From Fischerella sp. PCC 9605 (GTDB lineage Bacteria; Cyanobacteriota; Cyanobacteriia; Cyanobacteriales; Nostocaceae), in NCBI RefSeq assembly GCF_000517105.1, contig NZ_KI912148.1, forward strand, positions 862,518-926,517: DNA of 64,000 nucleotides, written 5' to 3'. The first letter of the stretch is position 1, and every line of letters starts with the position of its first letter. The position numbers were made by a program, and so were the translations under genes. This document shows, piece after piece, positions 18,885 to 29,282 of the stretch. The notes below the pieces were generated by a model. It had not been told where the DNA came from. It saw nothing but the letters and a program-made list of their open reading frames with translations, and did not search any database.

Positions 18885-21083
18885 TTATGCAGCAACAACT
18901 GGGGAAGATTTTTTAGTTGTACATGCACTAACTACATTCTTAATAATTGCTAGACCGACTCCTTCCGCTAAGGTCATGATTGATTCTGGATGGAACTGAA
19001 CACCGATAATTGGCAGTGTTTGATGCTCGATACCCATAATCACACCATCATCTGAGAGAGCTGTAACTTTGAGTTCTTTGGGGAGACTCTCAGGCAAGGC
19101 AAATAAAGAGTGGTATCTACCAACTTCAAAGGATTGGGGTAAATCTTTGAAAGTGACAGAATCGGGAGCAACCACAGACACACGAGAAACTTTGCCATGC
19201 TGGGGATAACTAAGAACTCCTAGTTCACCGCCTAAAGCCTCAACAATAGACTGCAATCCTAAACAAACGCCAAAGATGGGGATTTGCCTTTTCATGCAAG
19301 CCGCTATTGTCTCTGGTACGCGGAAGTCACTGGGTCTGCCAGGCCCGGGAGATAAGACAACTAAGTCAGGGTGTTCTGTATCAAAGACTGATTGAGAAAA
19401 GCCGTGACGTAATGTTTTGACTATGGCACCAGTTTGACGGATGTAGTTGGCAAGCGTGTGTACAAAAGAGTCTTCATAGTCAATTAGCAATACACGCTTT
19501 CCAGGCTCTACGCTGACTTGCTGATGTTCAAGTTCTGAGCTAATTGATAAATCGTCACTTCTATGCTTGGCTTGATAAAGTGTCTGGAACAGAGCAGCGG
19601 CTTTAGTAATGGTTTCTTGGGCTTCGGCTTCTGGAATGGAATCGTAAAGAACCGTCGCACCTACTCGCACTTCTGCAATTGAATCCTTCAGCTGAATTGT
19701 TCGCAGGATCAGACCCGTGTTCAAATCACCTTGGAAGGTTAAGTATCCGACAGATCCACCATACCAACGCCGAGGGCTACGCTCGTGCTGTTCGAGAAAC
19801 TGCATTGCCCACCGCTTTGGTGCGCCTGTGACTGTAACTGCCCATAGATGGCTGAGAAAGGCATCTAAGGCATCAAATTCAGGTCGCAGTATGCCTTCCA
19901 CATGATCCACTGTATGGATCAAATGGCTGTACATTTCTATTTGACGACGACCAATAACTCGCACCGATCCAGGTTCGCAGATGCGCGATTTATCATTGCG
20001 ATCTACATCAGTACACATGGTTAATTCTGCTTCATCTTTACCTGAGTTTAATAGCTTCAGGATTTGAGCAGCATCATCGATCGCATTTTGTCCTCGTTTA
20101 ATCGTACCACTGATTGGGCAAGTTTCCACCCGCCTACCTTCAGTTCGCACAAACATTTCCGGAGATGCACCAACCAAATACTCTCCACCCAAATTCATGA
20201 TGAATCCATAGGGACTGGGATTAATTTGCTGTAGTGTTCGGAACAGTTCCGTTGGGGATTTATCACAGGGTTGAAAGAAGCTTTGACTGGGAACAACCTC
20301 AAATAAATCGCCGCGAATAAAGTATTCCAGTGCTTTCTCCACCTGCTGTTCATACTCCCCAGGCGCATGGTCAGAAGCTTGAGCAGGGGTTAGACGCTTG
20401 CCTCTGTAATCGATGACTTGACCGTTACGAGGCAGACCTCTAGTACTACCATTCTTGGTGACGAATTCATACTGCAAACAGAATGCACTTTGCTGGTGGT
20501 AGTCAACAATCAACAATTCATCAGGCAAATACAGCACCAAATCCCGTTGATCTTCTTTCCGTTGCAAATGCTTTGGCATTTGCTCAAACTGGAAAACCAA
20601 GTCATAGCCAAATGCACCGTAAAGTCCTAGATGGTCATCTTCTGGGCTATAGAAAGTATGTAGAATTTCACGGACGATGCTAAAGGCAGATGGTTGCTTA
20701 CTTCTTTCTTCTTCTGAAAAGAAACGTTCTGTTGGTCGAACTGAACCAGTTACACAATTAGTTTCCCAAGTAACTGCCTGAAGTTGAGGTAGATTTTGCA
20801 AACGTTCTGCTAGATACTCTAGCAGCATCATACCTCGCTCGTTATGTGCTGTGAGCGTAAAATCATTGTCGCGAGTCACAAGTTCTAGGGGTGGATTGAT
20901 AAAGCCAATCGCCCATCTCTTATATCGTCCTGGGTATTCGTAGCTACTTTTTAGTAACCCTCCACGTTGGGAATCAAGACGTAACAAGACTTCTTCAATA
21001 GCAGCGTCCATTGAAGTTTTAGTTACGGAGCGAGAAACAAAAATTCCACCTCTGGTTTTGTAGCAATAGGTATCCAAATTCAT
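18885..21083 (-). CDS. trpE: Anthranilate synthase, fused TrpE-TrpG
   Basis: 732 residues, a fusion of the chorismate-using subunit (about 1-510) and a glutamine amidotransferase (about 525-720). The TrpE part has [25 protein letters not shown] and the chorismate-binding EAEAQETI stretch. The GATase has the nucleophile Cys in FGVCLGLQS and the His-Glu pair in VQFHPESI. An AAGGAAT ribosome site precedes the ATG at 21083. The N-terminal sequence [18 protein letters not shown] is that of fused enzymes; the LLES element used for Trp feedback in unfused TrpE is not evident. Feedback behaviour is unknown. This step commits chorismate to Trp for the cluster. Confidence 0.95.
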   Translation of the reverse strand: MNLDTYCYKTRGGIFVSRSVTKTSMDAAIEEVLLRLDSQRGGLLKSSYEYPGRYKRWAIGFINPPLELVTRDNDFTLTAHNERGMMLLEYLAERLQNLPQLQAVTWETNCVTGSVRPTERFFSEEERSKQPSAFSIVREILHTFYSPEDDHLGLYGAFGYDLVFQFEQMPKHLQRKEDQRDLVLYLPDELLIVDYHQQSAFCLQYEFVTKNGSTRGLPRNGQVIDYRGKRLTPAQASDHAPGEYEQQVEKALEYFIRGDLFEVVPSQSFFQPCDKSPTELFRTLQQINPSPYGFIMNLGGEYLVGASPEMFVRTEGRRVETCPISGTIKRGQNAIDDAAQILKLLNSGKDEAELTMCTDVDRNDKSRICEPGSVRVIGRRQIEMYSHLIHTVDHVEGILRPEFDALDAFLSHLWAVTVTGAPKRWAMQFLEQHERSPRRWYGGSVGYLTFQGDLNTGLILRTIQLKDSIAEVRVGATVLYDSIPEAEAQETITKAAALFQTLYQAKHRSDDLSISSELEHQQVSVEPGKRVLLIDYEDSFVHTLANYIRQTGAIVKTLRHGFSQSVFDTEHPDLVVLSPGPGRPSDFRVPETIAACMKRQIPIFGVCLGLQSIVEALGGELGVLSYPQHGKVSRVSVVAPDSVTFKDLPQSFEVGRYHSLFALPESLPKELKVTALSDDGVIMGIEHQTLPIIGVQFHPESIMTLAEGVGLAIIKNVVSACTTKKSSPVVAA

Positions 21084-21342
21084 TAGTTATTCCTTGAAAA
21101 CTTTTTGAGAAAGGATGCAGTGAAGCCACAGTAAGCTCTGTTCTATTCATTTTCCAGTTTTGTCTGAATTCCCAAAAGCTGTATTGATCTAGGATCTCTT
21201 TACTAATATCAAGTTCGCTAATTACTTATAATTCAAAACCTTCCGCATCCGGGTGTCACCACATCCCCACGTCAGATCTAATTATTTAAGTGTACTCCTG
21301 AACCTGATATAGTTTTTGCTACCTACTCATTGCAGAGATGAA

Positions 21343-22446
21343 TTAACCGGAAAAGATGCCTGCCGTGGGAGAAACTTGTAGTGGCAACGTTGCTGTTGCA
21401 TTACTACCTTGAGTCCAACGACCAAAGAATTTACCCAGAGGATACATCTGGTGCATGAATGTTTCAAATCCTTCCAGTGTCAGAGACTGGGGACCATCTG
21501 AGAGTGCCTTGGCTGGATTGGGGTGAACCTCAATCATCAACGAATCTGCGCCGGCTGCTACAGCAGCCATTGACATTGTGGGCACCAATTCTGACTTACC
21601 AGTGCCATGACTGGGGTCAATCATAATTGGTAGGTGTGTGAGCGATCGCAATACTGGGATCGCAGATATATCTAGGGTATTGCGGGTATACTGCCGGTCA
21701 AAAGATCGAATTCCCCGCTCGCACAAAATTACATTGGGATTACCAGCAGCTAGAATGTACTCAGCTGCCATCAGCCACTCTTCAATGGTTGCTGATAGAC
21801 CACGCTTGAGTAACACTGGCTTACCTATTGCACCGACTTTCTTCAGTAGGGAGAAATTCTGCATGTTGCGAGCCCCTACTTGCAGTACATCTGCCACGGA
21901 TGCTATTTTATCTAATTCACTCGCATCCATGACTTCAGTAATAATTCCTAAACCCGAAGCTAGACGAGCTTTTGCTAACAGCAATAGCGCACTCTCACCA
22001 TGACCTTGGAAAGCATAGGGTGAAGTACGGGGTTTATAGGCTCCTCCTCTGAGAAACTGCGCTCCTGCAGCTCTTACTCGCAGCGCTGTTTCTACAATCA
22101 TCTCTTCGTTTTCTACAGAACAAGGACCGGCGACGATGACTAGAGGGTGGTTTTGACCGAAGGTTACAAAACCATTGGGAGTTGATACAACTACTTCACT
22201 GGGTTCTCCGTAACGAAATTCTAAACTTGCCCGTTTAAAGGGTTTCTTTACCCGTAAAACCTGCTCGATAAATGGACTTAAATTTTGAATTTGTTTAGGA
22301 TCAATTTCCTCCGTATCACCTACCAAACCAATGATCGTTTTGTGCTTTCCAACAGATTTTTCTGGTATGATATTCAAACTTTGCAGTTCTTCGCTAACCC
22401 GCTTAATTTCTTCTGTTGGACTTTCGTTTCTCATAACAATAATCAT
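21343..22446 (-). CDS. aroF: 3-deoxy-7-phosphoheptulonate synthase (DAHP synthase, Ibeta type)
   Basis: 367 residues. An N-terminal small regulatory domain (about 1-75; [17 protein letters not shown]) precedes a catalytic barrel with [45 protein letters not shown] and IDPSHGTGK. It makes DAHP, the first intermediate of the shikimate pathway. A strong GGAGGGG site lies before the ATG at 22446. It is the first biosynthetic gene of the row and pushes carbon toward chorismate for the fused anthranilate synthase 260 bases downstream. A comparable aro gene accompanies the trp set of scytonemin clusters. Confidence 0.93.
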   Translation of the reverse strand: MIIVMRNESPTEEIKRVSEELQSLNIIPEKSVGKHKTIIGLVGDTEEIDPKQIQNLSPFIEQVLRVKKPFKRASLEFRYGEPSEVVVSTPNGFVTFGQNHPLVIVAGPCSVENEEMIVETALRVRAAGAQFLRGGAYKPRTSPYAFQGHGESALLLLAKARLASGLGIITEVMDASELDKIASVADVLQVGARNMQNFSLLKKVGAIGKPVLLKRGLSATIEEWLMAAEYILAAGNPNVILCERGIRSFDRQYTRNTLDISAIPVLRSLTHLPIMIDPSHGTGKSELVPTMSMAAVAAGADSLMIEVHPNPAKALSDGPQSLTLEGFETFMHQMYPLGKFFGRWTQGSNATATLPLQVSPTAGIFSG

Positions 22447-23096
22447 TAGCTACACCCCTCCGATATATTGCCATTAATGGCGTTTACAGTTCAGAACAGA
22501 TTACCTGGCATTTGAATTGATACTTTCACTGTGCGAATATTTTTAATTGATTGTCCTTTTTTTCCGGATAGTACTTTGATGGAGATGAATTTCTTTCTAG
22601 AGTAAAAAAATCGCACTGTCAGTTGTATATTTACAGCACTAGTAGGCAGTTTCTCAGACCGTGAATATTACAAAAACAGCCTTTTAGTTTTTTAACAAAA
22701 CTGCCACTATCGCAACTAATAAAGCTTAGTTGCATCAAATTAAATATTTATTTGTATGATTGAGCCAATAATTCCAGAGACTCAAGTCGTAATTGCAAAT
22801 GCAGGTTAGTTAATACGTGAATCCTATGCGGACACTAGGTTTTACCAGGCTTTTTAGTTTAGGTCGCTGTTTGCTTCTTGAAAATGTTGATTACCCTACG
22901 CTTAGTTTTTAGATATTGCTGTGAAAGTCTCAGATTACAAAGAATACTTGGACTAGTACACAGTGCTTTCTAAAGACTCCTAACCTACGAAAACTGAGTC
23001 TTACATGCGACCTTTAAACATATTTTGGGCAATCCTAAAAAAAATTTAAATATGTTTACAATCACAAGGATATCTGACAATATTTTTTTTTTGCAA
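22447..23096. other. Probable promoter region of the aro-trp-indolocarbazole unit
   Basis: 650 bases with no gene, AT-rich, between the response regulator gene and aroF, both on the minus strand. Since the following genes lie close together on one strand, the main promoter of the unit is probably here. I do not see an unambiguous -10/-35 pair, regulator site or attenuator. Confidence 0.4.
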
Positions 23097-24002
23097 TCAC
23101 ATATCCTTTGATAGGGATAGCAATTCCTTCGCTCTTGTTTTTGCTCCCCCAAGCTGCTCTTTTCTCCAAGCTTGGGGACTTGTCCGATGACGTTGGCGAA
23201 ATTGGCGGAAGAAATGAGCTACACTTTGATAACCTACCTTAGTAGCAATCACCTCGATTGTTTCATCAGTTTCTAAAAGCAAAGTACGAGCAGCAGCCAT
23301 TCGGCGCTCAATAATCCAGTTTTGGACGGTTTGTCCCGTATGGCGTCGCACGAGGTTAGTAAGGTAAGTTGAAGAGTAACCCACTGCAACAGCCACATCG
23401 CTGAGGGTAATTTGTTGATCGTAATTGGTCTCAATGAAACTAAAGACTTCACTTAACAAGGGATCGGACGGAAATATAAACTCAAGGTTTGTTGGTTTTC
23501 TATTGTCAGCTATTGTTATTTCTGTGCAGGTCTGATACTCTTTCGTATTGTCAGCTAGTGGTAGTTCTGACAATGGCTGGGACTGTCTGGTGTACAAGTC
23601 TTGGAGCACAGATCGTTTTCTCAAACAGGCTGCGATCGCTCTTAGTAACTCATCTACTGTGCAGGGTTTAGTAAGATAGTCATCCGCTCCCAGTTCCATA
23701 CCTTTGCGAATGTCACCTCGAGTCACGTTGGCAGTGACGAAAATAAAAGGGATAATCGCTGTGACAAAGTTTTGCCGCAGCTTAGTCAAAACACTGTAAC
23801 CATCAAGTTTGGGAATCGAAATTTCACTTATGATCAAATCTGGTGATTCTTTCTGAGCTTGTTGAATGCCAACAAGGCCATTTTCAGCACCTATCACGCA
23901 AAACCCTTCTGCTTCAAGACTTTTTAGAAACAAATTTCGGGTTTCTACCTGGGCTTCAATCACCAGAATCTTTTTCTCATTGAAACATTGCTTACTTGTC
24001 AT
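23097..24002 (-). CDS. Atypical response regulator with AraC-type DNA-binding domain
   Basis: 301 residues from the ATG at 24002; the longer frame uses TTG. A receiver domain spans about 11-130 and a C-terminal AraC/XylS double helix-turn-helix about 185-285 (YSSTYLTNLVRRHTG, VGYQSVAHFFRQFRQRH). The phosphoacceptor position, normally Asp in PDLI..D, is Glu60 in PDLIISEISIPKLDGY, and the acidic pocket is only partly kept (VIEAQVE). The conserved T (FVTAN) and K (LTKPC) are present. It lies directly upstream of the cluster on the same strand, so it is the natural candidate regulator. No cognate kinase is adjacent. The last 20 codons are duplicated at 30195-30254. Confidence 0.88.
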   Translation of the reverse strand: MTSKQCFNEKKILVIEAQVETRNLFLKSLEAEGFCVIGAENGLVGIQQAQKESPDLIISEISIPKLDGYSVLTKLRQNFVTAIIPFIFVTANVTRGDIRKGMELGADDYLTKPCTVDELLRAIAACLRKRSVLQDLYTRQSQPLSELPLADNTKEYQTCTEITIADNRKPTNLEFIFPSDPLLSEVFSFIETNYDQQITLSDVAVAVGYSSTYLTNLVRRHTGQTVQNWIIERRMAAARTLLLETDETIEVIATKVGYQSVAHFFRQFRQRHRTSPQAWRKEQLGGAKTRAKELLSLSKDM

Positions 24003-25767
24003 GGGGAGCAAGAGTTTTGAATACTTGTTAAGGGGTTACTTCAGTATTTAACAGAACTGGAGAACACTAAAGGCGTTAATTTCAAGCAAGCCAGTCACTA
24101 CTCCTGCTTTTTTAATTAACGTAACTTCTATTGTTCAAATGATTGACACTATTCATACAGGTTAACCTGGGAAAGCGTTATCAATTAAGCTTTGCGGAAT
24201 TTTATGGATCTAAATAACTTTAATTAGGTTGTCGATTAATAACGCCAAAAATCGCTCGTACAGCTAGACAGTTTCAAGTCAATAATTTCAAAGCATAGCT
24301 TGAAACACTTGCTGTAAGCGAATTTAACTTATTATTTAATTTTTTTTACATCAACTCTATTGATTTTAGACCGATAGATTTGATGACGCCAGGATTTTTG
24401 CTAAATTACTTTTTCTTCTTTGGCGCAATGCAAGCTTCATGGGAATACCCATCATTTACATTATTTGGAATCATTATGAAAATATCCATTATCTACATCA
24501 TTTGGGGTCATGATACCTATTTTATGCAGATTCAATAGTAGAAAATAATTGATTGCAGGCACATGAAAATACCCGGTTTTAGTATATCAATTATACAATT
24601 CATTTTGTCTATCTTTCTTTTGGAATAATTGGCTAGTTGAATATTAATCGTGAATTGTTACTTGTTAAAATTTGTTGTGATTAATGATACACTAATATAG
24701 AAACAAGTAATAATTTTACAACTCAAGCTATATTGAAACTTCTGTTATTTTTTGTGGTGCAAGTAGTTTCAATATTAATATTTTGATTTTGAAGTTAAAT
24801 AAAGTAGGAAAAGTAGGAAAAGTAGGATTTGATAAAATTTTTTGTTCTTTGTTGAAAGGCTATGTTATTGGCTTGGAAAAAGACTGAATGTGACTAAGCA
24901 AGATGTTTATGTTTATGACATGGGGGAACATGGAATAACTAAATTTACTATTTATTATTTTAATATATGTCTGTAGAGGGATGTTTTGAGAGATAAATAA
25001 TCCTAAACCATCAGTTTAAAAAAAAGAAAAGTTTTATTATCCATCTTCATCTAAATAACTTAAATTTATACCGTAAATACCTTGTATCTTTAATTTCCAA
25101 AAATAGTCAAAGTCTCTTTTCATACGGTTTTCATATTTTTCTAGATTAACCACTACAGAAGAAAAATTAAATACAAAAACCCCTCAGTAACTATGCTTTA
25201 TGTGTTTGACGTTTTTATACACATTTAAAATAAATTTTTATTATATATGTAGTAATTAGATTCATTTTGTGAGATGTTGGGTGTGGATTTTTATTCGTCA
25301 TTTGTCAAAATTTACGTCTAGAGGGAATAAGGTATGGTAATCCTCATAATTTCGTCGATTTTTAATTCGTAATTTCGGACAAGCCTGGAAACCTATATAG
25401 GATAAGAGACCTTTAATTCACATCGGGCGTAATTTACTTGTGATGACAAATGACACATGATATCCAGTCCGGTTAAGTAGCGATCCAAAATGATTACGAT
25501 CGCTACTGAGTGGAGGTAAGCACGTTAGCGGCTGACCGCAAAGTAGTAATCGCAACAGTTTGAGATTGCTTGATTGTGCGATCGCTTTTTTCGCAATCAC
25601 AAGTGTTCAACCGGATTTGAACACGGCAAACAACACAAGATAGCTCTTTTGAGCAATCTTGCAACTCAAATAGCATTGCTATATTGAGACGTTTGCTGTT
25701 GTTTGTTTTTTGGTTTCCAACCAGTTTCAAATATGTAGGTTTTGACTTTGAAGTAGGAATTGTCATA
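24003..25767. other. Long AT-rich non-coding region with repeated leader-like segment
   Basis: About 1.76 kb with no believable gene. A segment at about 24720-24800 resembles the region just before the cytochrome peroxidase gene (about 25670-25757): both run ctatattga.ac..ttctgtt, then tagtttcaa/cagtttcaa, then ttttga.tttgaagt. Three agtaggaaa-type units follow at about 24803-24831. An imperfect direct repeat of about 37 bases occurs at 24446-24521. Promoters for both flanking genes must lie here but cannot be pinpointed. Confidence 0.5.
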
Positions 25768-27849
25768 ATGGGCATACTTCGACGAATATTGTCCCGTGAC
25801 AAAAGTTCAGCGATCGGGAGAGGGTGGGGCTTTATGTTTGTAAACCTTACCCAACGACTAGCATCAAAGTATTCAAAGGCTATAACAATTGCGGTATTAG
25901 TGACCCTAGCTGTCATATGTGGACATACTGTATCGGCACAGGTAACACCCGCACCAGCCTTGGCTTCACTAAAAACCGTGCCGGTTCCAGAGCCTGACAA
26001 TCTAGGAGACTTCATCAGAGACAGGACAGCCGCGATTAAGCTAGGAAAATCATTTTTCTGGGATATGCAAGTTGCCAGCGATGGCATAACGGCTTGCGCT
26101 AGTTGTCATTTCCATGCCGGAGCAGACAGCAGATCCAAAAATCAGATTAATCCTGGTGTCGTGCGTGCCAATATTGATGAGCCCCTGGTTCAAGATGCAA
26201 CTTTCCAAGTAGGCGGTGGAGCGAACTACCAACTCAAGCCGGAAGATTTCCCATTCCACAGGCTGTCGAACCCAGATGACGTTAATAGTACGGTCTTGTT
26301 TGACACTAACGATATTGCTTCATCTCATGGGGTGTTTAATACTGAGTTTGTTGATGTTGTTCCTGGTCAGGCGGAGGACATAGTAAATCCAATAGAAGAT
26401 TCAATCTTTAACGTCGGAGGCACGAAAGTGCGGCGAGTCGAGCCACGCAACGCGCCAACCGTTATCGATGCGGTCTTCAACTTCCGTAACTTTTGGGATG
26501 GAAGAGCACAGAACATCTTCAATGGTGCAAGTCTCTGGGGTACAAGAGATCCCAATGCCTTTGTTGGCAAAGCAAACGACATTAATCAGCTAGAACTTGT
26601 CAAAGTCAGCCTGAAGAATTCATCTTTAGCTTCTCAAGCGCTGTCTCCACCAATCAGTGTTTTTGAGATGTCTGCTGACGGTCGCACCTTACAGAATATT
26701 GGTGACAAAATAGGACGAGTCCACATTGACAGCGATGATGCGGGCGCACAGCCACCTCGAGAAATAGGTAAAAAGTTACTTCCCATTCGTCCGTTGGGCA
26801 AGCAACTTGTCCATCCAGAGGATAGTGTTTTAGGTACCGACAGCAGATCCCCCAATCCTGGTCTTCAGACCGATACCTACGAAGCACTGATTAAGGATGC
26901 CTTCCAGCCAGAGTGGTGGAGGTCTACTAAGTGGGTTCAAGTTAATTCTGATGGTTCGCGAACTATTATTGATAGGCCCAATTCACCAGAAAAGAACCAG
27001 TACAACCTGATGGAGTACAACTTCCCGTTGTTCTTCGGACTGGCAATTCAGATGTACGAATCCACACTCATCTCTGACGATACACCCTTCGATCGCTTTA
27101 TGGAAGGAAACACCACTGCCCTTACTGCACAACAACAGCGAGGTATGCAGGTTTTCCAAGATCAAGGATGTATTGGTTGCCATTTTGGCGCAGAGTTTAC
27201 CATTGCTTCGGTTGTTCACATCGGTGAACAAGGACGTATTGCCGCTGCATTATTTGGTCAACAACCTATCGAAGACGTTGGCTTCCTGAATAACGGTGTT
27301 AGACCTGCTAGTGAAGATCGTGGTGTTGGTGGTGACGATCCTTTTGGCAATCCGCTTGCAGAAACTCGGCTAGCGCTTAACGGGACATTCAGGCAAATAC
27401 TTGGCGAAGATCCACCAGTTATCCCTACCGGTGAAGATAACATAGGTGTAGAAGGAGCCTTCAAGGTACCCACACTACGAAATGTAGAACTGACTGCGCC
27501 TTACTTCCATAACGGTGGACAGTTGACCCTGGAACAAGTGTTAGATTTCTACAGTCGTGGCGGAGACTTTCGCGAAGGAGACTTTCCTGGTGTTCTGCCA
27601 GTGCTTAACATGAGTGCACAGGATAAACAGGATATAATAGCCTTCATGAAAGCGCTAACTGATGAGCGAGTCCGCTTGGAGAAAGCACCTTTTGACCACC
27701 CACAATTATTTCTCACCAATGGACATCAAGGCGATCAGACGTCTGTTACAGATGACGGCACTGGAAAAGCTACAGATGAATTTCTGGAACTCCCTGCTGT
27801 TGGTCGTAACGGCAGTAATGGCCATCCAAATTTCCTGGAAACGAGGTAA
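25768..27849 (+). CDS. Di-haem cytochrome c peroxidase / MauG-type protein, exported
   Basis: 693 residues from the ATG at 25768 (AGGAA about 10 bases upstream); the open frame extends 28 codons further but without a good start. A hydrophobic export segment at about 38-57 (ITIAVLVTLAVICGHTVSA) ends in a signal-peptidase-like site. Two haem c motifs are visible: CASCH at about 110-114 and CIGCH at about 470. The family reduces peroxide or oxidises proteins in the periplasm. At nearly 700 residues it is about twice the length of classical bacterial peroxidases, with long insertions between the haems. It has its own terminator and no obvious electron-donor gene beside it. Confidence 0.88.
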   Translation: MGILRRILSRDKSSAIGRGWGFMFVNLTQRLASKYSKAITIAVLVTLAVICGHTVSAQVTPAPALASLKTVPVPEPDNLGDFIRDRTAAIKLGKSFFWDMQVASDGITACASCHFHAGADSRSKNQINPGVVRANIDEPLVQDATFQVGGGANYQLKPEDFPFHRLSNPDDVNSTVLFDTNDIASSHGVFNTEFVDVVPGQAEDIVNPIEDSIFNVGGTKVRRVEPRNAPTVIDAVFNFRNFWDGRAQNIFNGASLWGTRDPNAFVGKANDINQLELVKVSLKNSSLASQALSPPISVFEMSADGRTLQNIGDKIGRVHIDSDDAGAQPPREIGKKLLPIRPLGKQLVHPEDSVLGTDSRSPNPGLQTDTYEALIKDAFQPEWWRSTKWVQVNSDGSRTIIDRPNSPEKNQYNLMEYNFPLFFGLAIQMYESTLISDDTPFDRFMEGNTTALTAQQQRGMQVFQDQGCIGCHFGAEFTIASVVHIGEQGRIAAALFGQQPIEDVGFLNNGVRPASEDRGVGGDDPFGNPLAETRLALNGTFRQILGEDPPVIPTGEDNIGVEGAFKVPTLRNVELTAPYFHNGGQLTLEQVLDFYSRGGDFREGDFPGVLPVLNMSAQDKQDIIAFMKALTDERVRLEKAPFDHPQLFLTNGHQGDQTSVTDDGTGKATDEFLELPAVGRNGSNGHPNFLETR

Positions 27850-27895
27850 TTATTTGACCACTTGATCCATTAATATTCGTTTGTGTTTATATCTC

Positions 27896-27923
27896 AAAAC
27901 CCTTATCATGTAAGGGTTTTTTT
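27896..27923 (+). terminator. Rho-independent terminator after the cytochrome peroxidase gene
   Basis: A perfect 10-base stem, aaaaccctta and taagggtttt, with loop tcatg and a following T-run, 47 bases after the stop codon. The A-run on the left arm would let it serve the converging WD40 gene too. Confidence 0.9.
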
Positions 27924-27987
27924 ATTTATTATTCAATACGGATTACCCTGCACCAAACCCTCGCGGCGTACGCGTCTACATACGCTT

Positions 27988-29022
27988 TTACTTGAAAGAT
28001 AACTGCCAAATCTTGATAGTATCATCTGTACTACCACTAATAAGATTCTGCCCATTGAGACTGAAAACCACAGACCGAACTGCCTTGTTATGCCCTTTGA
28101 AGGTGCGAAGCAATTGCCCAGTCTGTGTATTCCACAACTTAATCGTTTGATCGTAACTACCACTAGCAACATTCTGTCCGTCGGGACTAAAAGCCACAGA
28201 ATAAACTGCTTGATGATGTCCTTTGAAAGTGCGAAGCAACTGCCCAGTCTTTATATTCCACAATTTAATTGTTTGGTCTTTACTACCACTTGCTAACGTT
28301 TGTCCATCGGAACTAAAAGCTAAAGAGAAAACTGCCTTGTCATGAGCTGCTAAAGGAATCCTCATTTGAGTATTACTCAATTGCCAAATCATTATTTTTC
28401 CGTCTTCACAACCACTTGCAAGAATTTGCCCATCTGGGCTTATGGCAACTGTTCTGACTGCATTTAAATGTTTGAAAGTGTGAAGCTTCGCTCCAGTCTC
28501 TAGATTCCAAAGCTGAACCGTATTGTCCCAGCTACCACTACCTAAAGTTTTTCCATCCGGACTGAAGGCTACAGACTTAACATCGTCGGTATGTCCAGAC
28601 AAAGTACGGATAAGTTTACCTGTTTTTAGATTCCATAATTTGATTTGATGATCCCAACTACCACTAGCAAGAATTGCTCCATTGTGACTAATAGCAACAG
28701 AATCTACTGTATTTCCATGTCCCCTAAAAGTATTAATTAATTTTCCAGTACTTAAATTCCAAATTTTGATACTCTTGTCATAACCACCGCTAGCAAGTGT
28801 TTGCCCATTAGGACTGATAGCAATTGAATAAATCCATATAGAATTAGTATCTAAAGTACGCGCATCTCGATTTGAGCTTTTTGGAAAATTTAAAGTGATT
28901 TTATTGAACAAATCGAGTTTGATAAAGACAAAGACAAGAAATATGAACAATAGTGAAAATTTATGATTTTTTATAAAAGTTTTAATCTTTGAACGAGCCA
29001 TAGTTAATAAGTTATTTAGCAA
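27988..29022 (-). CDS. Membrane-anchored WD40 repeat protein
   Basis: 344 residues. A membrane segment at about 22-40 (KFSLLFIFLVFVFIKL) is followed by seven WD40 repeats that would form one complete propeller; each carries a variant of SVAFSPDGQ.LASGS.D.TIKLWN. Blades 5 to 7 are very similar to one another, including at DNA level, suggesting recent internal duplication. Start is ATG at 29022 or 29001. Such proteins serve as interaction scaffolds; no catalytic domain is present, so no specific role is shown. It converges with the cytochrome peroxidase gene. Confidence 0.88.
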   Translation of the reverse strand: MLNNLLTMARSKIKTFIKNHKFSLLFIFLVFVFIKLDLFNKITLNFPKSSNRDARTLDTNSIWIYSIAISPNGQTLASGGYDKSIKIWNLSTGKLINTFRGHGNTVDSVAISHNGAILASGSWDHQIKLWNLKTGKLIRTLSGHTDDVKSVAFSPDGKTLGSGSWDNTVQLWNLETGAKLHTFKHLNAVRTVAISPDGQILASGCEDGKIMIWQLSNTQMRIPLAAHDKAVFSLAFSSDGQTLASGSKDQTIKLWNIKTGQLLRTFKGHHQAVYSVAFSPDGQNVASGSYDQTIKLWNTQTGQLLRTFKGHNKAVRSVVFSLNGQNLISGSTDDTIKIWQLSFK

Positions 29023-29282
29023 GTTACTTAAATAGAAAAATATTGTGGAACTAAAGCAATAGCAGATTTATCTTTAGTTTTCATTTATTCAGATGTCATT
29101 AAAAGAGTAGCGATATCTAACGCAAAGGCTCCCAGAGTCTTGGTGCAAAATTCTGGCTATGAATTTATGCAATTTGTTACTTAGAATAAGGATAAGTTAA
29201 TTTACCCCAACAATTACAAACATGCTAAAGTAAAATAACAACTTGTATAGTACTATATTGGCAAAAATAAATTTTTTAAATT

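Noticed and set aside
21084-21342. Possible Trp attenuator or riboswitch before trpE
   Set aside because: I found no leader peptide with adjacent Trp codons and no convincing competing hairpins in this 259-base gap.
14476-22446. Scytonemin cluster
   Set aside because: The trp order is the same, but no ScyA, ScyB or ScyC-like gene is present.
25503-26087. 194-codon minus-strand open frame upstream of the peroxidase
   Set aside because: It overlaps the start of the peroxidase gene, which has clear haem motifs and an export signal; the composition of the frame is a shadow.
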